A DNA stretch of 64,000 nucleotides from Plutella xylostella (Eukaryota > Arthropoda > Insecta > Lepidoptera > Plutellidae). The translations under genes were made by a program, and so were the position numbers. Shown here piece after piece: positions 60,217 to 64,000 of the stretch. The notes below the pieces were generated by a model. The model saw only the letters and a program-made list of their open reading frames with translations. It had not been told where the DNA came from and did not search any database. How positions within the stretch are numbered: position 1 is the stretch's first letter; the number at the start of each line of letters is the position of its first letter. The DNA lies in assembly GCF_932276165.1 (NCBI RefSeq), contig NC_063984.1, positions 9,307,501-9,371,500 on the forward strand, read 5' to 3'.

Positions 60217-61935
60217 CTGGGACCACCCTCCAATAGCAATAAGACTAACATCGTTGGATAGGTCTTGTCAATAGGAATAACTTTTGCTTTGACAGCTTTG
60301 TTGTCACAGTTGTCCGTTCAGAGATATATGACTTATAAGTTCCGATACTCGTCAGTTCATCTTACTTTTATTGGAGGATGGACCACCCTCCAATAGCAGT
60401 AAGAATAACGTCGTTGGATAGGTCTTGTCAATAGGAATAACTTTTGCTTTGACAGCTTTGTTGTCACAGTTGTCCGTTCAGAGGTATTTGACTTATAAGT
60501 TCCGATACTCGTCAGTTCATCTTACTGCTATTGGAGGCTGGACCACCCTCCAATAGCAGTAAGACTAATGTCGTTGGATAGGTCTTGTTAATAGGAATAA
60601 CTTTTGCTTTGACAGCTTTGTTGTCACAGTTGTCCGTTCAGAGATATATGACTTATAAGTTCCGATACTCGTCAGTTCATCTTACTGCTATTGGAGGATG
60701 GACCACCCTCCAATAGCAGTAAGACTAACGTCGTTGGATAGGTCTTGTCAATAGGAATAACTTTTGCTTTGTTGTCACAGTTGTCCGTTCAGAGATATTT
60801 GACTTATAAGTTCCGATAGTCGTCAGTTCATCTTACTGCTATTGGAGGATGGACCACCCTCCAATAGCAGTAAGACTAACGTTGTTGGATAGGTCTTGTC
60901 AATAGGAATAACTTTTGCTTTGACAGCTTTGTTATCACAGTTGTCCGTTCAGAGATTTATGACATATAAGATCCGATAGGATAAAATGTAGTTTTAAAAT
61001 TAATGGTGGAGGAGTGTTGTGTTTGTGGTCATCGTATATGGTGACCTCTTTGTGAAGTGACAGTTCACCTGTCACGCTTATTAAGAAAATGGCAGCTAAC
61101 AAGCAATTGTATTATAAATTACCGCCAACCCGCAATGTATTTTTGCAGTAAGATGAACTGACGACTATCGGAACTTATAAGTCAAATATCTCTGAACGGA
61201 CAACTGTGACAACAAAGCTGTCAAAGCAAAGGTTATTCCTATTGACAAGACCTATCCAACGACATTAGTCTTACTGCTATTGGAGGGTGGTCCAGCCTCC
61301 AATAGCAGTAAGATGAACTGACGAGTATCGGAACTTATAAGTCAAATATCTCTGAACGGACAACTGTGACAACAAAGCTGTCAAAGCAAAAGTTATTCCT
61401 ATTGACAACACCTATCCAACGACATTAGTCTTACTGCTATTGGAGGGTGGTCCAGCCTCCAATAGCAGTAAGATGAACTGACGAGTATCGGAACTTATAA
61501 GTCAAATATCTCTGAACGGACAACTGTGACAACAAAGCTGTCAAAGCAAAGGTTATTCCTATTGACAAGACCTATCCAACGACATTAGTCTTACTGCTAT
61601 TGGAGGGTGGTCCAGCCTCCAATAGCAGTAAGATGAACTGACGAGTATCGGAACTTATAAGTCAAATATCTCTGAACGGACAACTGTGACAACAAAGCTG
61701 TCAAAGCAAAAGTTATTCCTATTGACAAGACCTATCCAACGACATTAGTCTTACTGCTATTGGAGGGTGGTCCAGCCTCCAATAGCAGTAAGATGAACTG
61801 ACGAGTATCGGAACTTATAAGTCAAATATCTCTGAACGGACAACTGTGACAACAAAGCTGTCATAGCAAAAGTTATTCATATTGACAAGACCTATCCAAC
61901 GATGTTAGTCTTAATGCTATTGGAGGGTGGTCCCA
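60217..61935. repeat. Inverted array of ten 160-bp units around a 0.17-kb core
   Basis: Five head-to-tail units start at GACCACCCTCCAATAGCA (60221, 60381, 60541, 60701, 60852; periods 160, 160, 160, 151) and the fifth breaks off near 60978. After a unique core, five units in the opposite direction end at 61290, 61450, 61610, 61770 and about 61932, at an exact 160-base period. The outer flanks also pair (GGATGGGCA on the left, TGCCCATTG on the right). Each unit is bordered by CTCCAATAGCAGTAAGA and its inverse, so each junction is itself a small hairpin. The whole could fold into a 0.75-kb duplex. No protein is encoded. Confidence 0.95.
60979..61149. other. Unique core of the inverted array
   Basis: About 170 bases with no copy elsewhere in the window, including ATGGTGACCTCTTTGTGAAG and GTGACAGTTCACCTGTCACG, the latter a short palindrome. 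It would form the loop of the large hairpin. No open frame of note. Confidence 0.7.
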
Positions 61936-64000
61936 ATCTGCCCATTGTCATTTGAATATACATACCTACTTAGGGTGAATTCGTCCAAACATCACGTTAC
62001 ACGAGAATAACTATACCGGAATAAAATTTATACGCGAGTAAATATCTAGGCTAGGATAAGTACATTTGCATTCTACCAAGTTATACCATGATTAAATTGA
62101 ATGAACGAGGAATGAAACTGTAATGCAACTAAAATAAAAATAGCTGCGTTTCAAAGTATGCAATAGAAATGACATGCCAACTTAGTTTGAATGGATAATA
62201 ATAGTATGAAATTGTTTATGTTTTAATATTTTATTCGCTGTTGTTATTCTGAGAATTTGCCTTTTAACGTACTTTTGTTTATGTTTTGACAGATGTGTTT
62301 ATATGTCATTATGACGGTTTTCTAATCAGCTGATGTGCTGCCGCCATTACAAAATTACTCTCGGATAAGCTCGTTACACGGTCAATTTTGGCGGTATAAC
62401 ATTTTATTATTGGGATAAGCTATTTATCTTGTTTTCAGGTTTGGTAGAATGCAAAATCTGCTTACTCGCGAGTAACTGGTAGTTTACTCGTGAGTAAAAA
62501 GTTACTCGACGTTGGTCGAATCCGCCCTTAATCTCTAAGTTTAATTGTAGAGCCAGTTTTACACTAATTCCCAAACTTCCATCATGAAACTTGTAAAGTC
62601 TTGTTAATTAACTTAACCAAGAAGGATTTAATTTGATCGACACCGCGTCAACTTCTGTACCGGATTTCACTGCTTGCTACTCAAACACTACTCTCCCCTT
62701 TCATCTTTGTATCATTTTGTATCGTCTCTCAGTGTCAGTGTCTTTGATGATTCGTACCGGTTGCGAAATAATACGGATTAAATGGATGTATTTTAATCAG
62801 GCTAATCTGATTAATCGCAACTGAAATCTTTTGTCTTATCGTTCACAGTAAATTGCTTAATAGGCTTTGAGGTGTTCGCGCAGTTCAATTAGAAATATGC
62901 GCCAATCGCAATCGATTAAAACTGCTCAATTAAATTTAGGAGTATACCTTTTGAATAATGAATAGAATGCAAGAAAACATTCCAAGATGACTTTGAAGTG
63001 CTATGAATAAGCGTAGCCGGTAAACGCATTAGCAGCCATTTCACCGTGACCTTTGCGAAGACCAGCGCGGCAGCCGGCAAGGTCGCCTATTGACGCCCCA
63101 CGAGGGTCTGTCCATAATGGCTCCCTCCCAGCCTTGTCTCGAAATAGCCAATTGTCTCGTTGCCGCCTGGGGTGATATTCAAATTACGCATGTCGTCTCT
63201 TTGGGACCCGCGTGCCGTATGAGACGGCTCTGTAATTTTAATCCATAATTTACTATCTCATGCTGCGATCACATTTTGGCCCGTAGCTAAGGAATAGCAT
63301 GGGGCCGAGACCATGGGAAATTATGGTCTTCGAGTTTACAACTGGGCTGTTATAACATTTGAAAGTCATTCTTGGCCGACGATCTTTTAATAAAAGTAAT
63401 AAAATAGCGTCTTTATCCTTTGGCCTGTTTCCTTCATATTGTTTATTTAATATTTTCTGAGGGTGGTGTAAAGATGAAAGAAATAAAGATGAAAGGAGAT
63501 AAGCACGTGGAATAAGTTCTGTTAGTCCAGTGGGCGGGCTGGCCGTCGCGTCGTCCGACTCGGTCCGACCCTCGGCTCTACTGCATTGCGGGCCAAAGTT
63601 AGGGAACTGTTTGTAAAGTGAAGCAGTAAACGTGCTGCTTAGATTCTTCGAGCATACTCTAGATTTTGATAAAACTGAATGTCAAGTCAAGAAAGATATT
63701 TCGGTAAATCAACTTCTTCCCTAGGTTATTAAAGCTGAACTTACCATGATATACTGTTTTGTTTTCCCACTGTACCTTCCTATGTATTGATTTTGAACGA
63801 AGGTCATTTACTGAAAGTTGGCTGTTGGAGATAAGTCCTTGACAGCCGGATATCTCAACTTGCTCATCATCAGAAAAACTTCCTCATTGTTATGATCAAG
63901 TGCCGTAAAATTTTGACTAACTGTATACCTCCACGCTGAATGTTTATTTACTTAATTCGTAGCCATATGTAGTTGCTAATGACAATATTTAAGTCATATT
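61936..64000 (+). other. GckIII intron 2, right part to window edge
   Basis: No exon, repeat array or RNA gene was recognised. At 62450-62510 there are several GAGTAA/TTACTC words in inverted order (TTACTCGCGAGTAACTGG), possibly a small old palindrome pairing with ACGAGAATAACT and ACGCGAGTAA near 62000-62040. The GC-richer segment at 63020-63240 shows no protein I know. Confidence 0.45.

Noticed and set aside
60217..61935. CRISPR-like array
   Set aside because: Units are contiguous 160-base repeats without unique spacers, half are inverted, and the genome is eukaryotic.

Overview
The window is nuclear DNA from an insect, almost certainly a moth or butterfly. Genes are split by many GT-AG introns. 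Introns and gaps are full of repeats typical of Lepidoptera: LINE 3' ends with GATGAT tails, a dispersed GGGTTCCGTA element, tRNA-headed SINEs, many short palindromic MITEs and frequent TAGGTACCTA-like motifs. No bacterial, viral or organellar genes were seen. All exon models come from reading splice sites and phases by eye.

Layout. 1-3.2 kb: no confident gene, a few repeats. 3.2-16.9 kb (+): TTC14 homologue in 18 coding exons (S1 domain, TPR domain, then a long Lys/Ser, RS and RGG tail). Its intron 14 holds a mariner broken by a hAT-like foldback element, which itself carries a GGGTTCCG element. 17-18.7 kb: a cluster of nested TIR elements. 19.0-20.2 kb (-): MPDU1 homologue. 20.2-23.6 kb: gap with repeats. 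23.6-26.7 kb (-): ARGLU1 homologue. 27.9-30.2 kb and 31.5-35.2 kb (-): two tandem paralogues of the TTLL3-type tubulin glycylase family. 37.1 kb to the right edge (+): the 5' part of a GCKIII-class STE20 kinase (GckIII, STK24/25/26 family). Its first intron is 18.6 kb and the second intron runs off the window. Intron 1 contains a GC-rich block with a likely alternative first coding exon, a SINE and several MITEs. Intron 2 contains a striking 1.7-kb inverted array of 160-bp units.

How the genes relate. They are housekeeping or cell-biology genes with no operon-like link: RNA processing (TTC14, ARGLU1), dolichol-linked sugar use in the ER (MPDU1), axonemal tubulin glycylation (the TTLL3 pair) and kinase signalling (GckIII). 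The TTLL3 pair arose by tandem duplication. TTC14 and MPDU1 converge; TTLL3-B and GckIII diverge from a shared gap.

Most worth a second look: a tandemly repeated TTC14 exon with one intact copy that differs only at silent sites; a 132-bp in-frame duplication giving two acceptors for TTC14 exon 15; the 60.2-61.9 kb inverted array; the nested transposons; loss of five introns in one TTLL3 paralogue; and the likely alternative N-terminus of GckIII. I did not find a convincing new multi-gene system.
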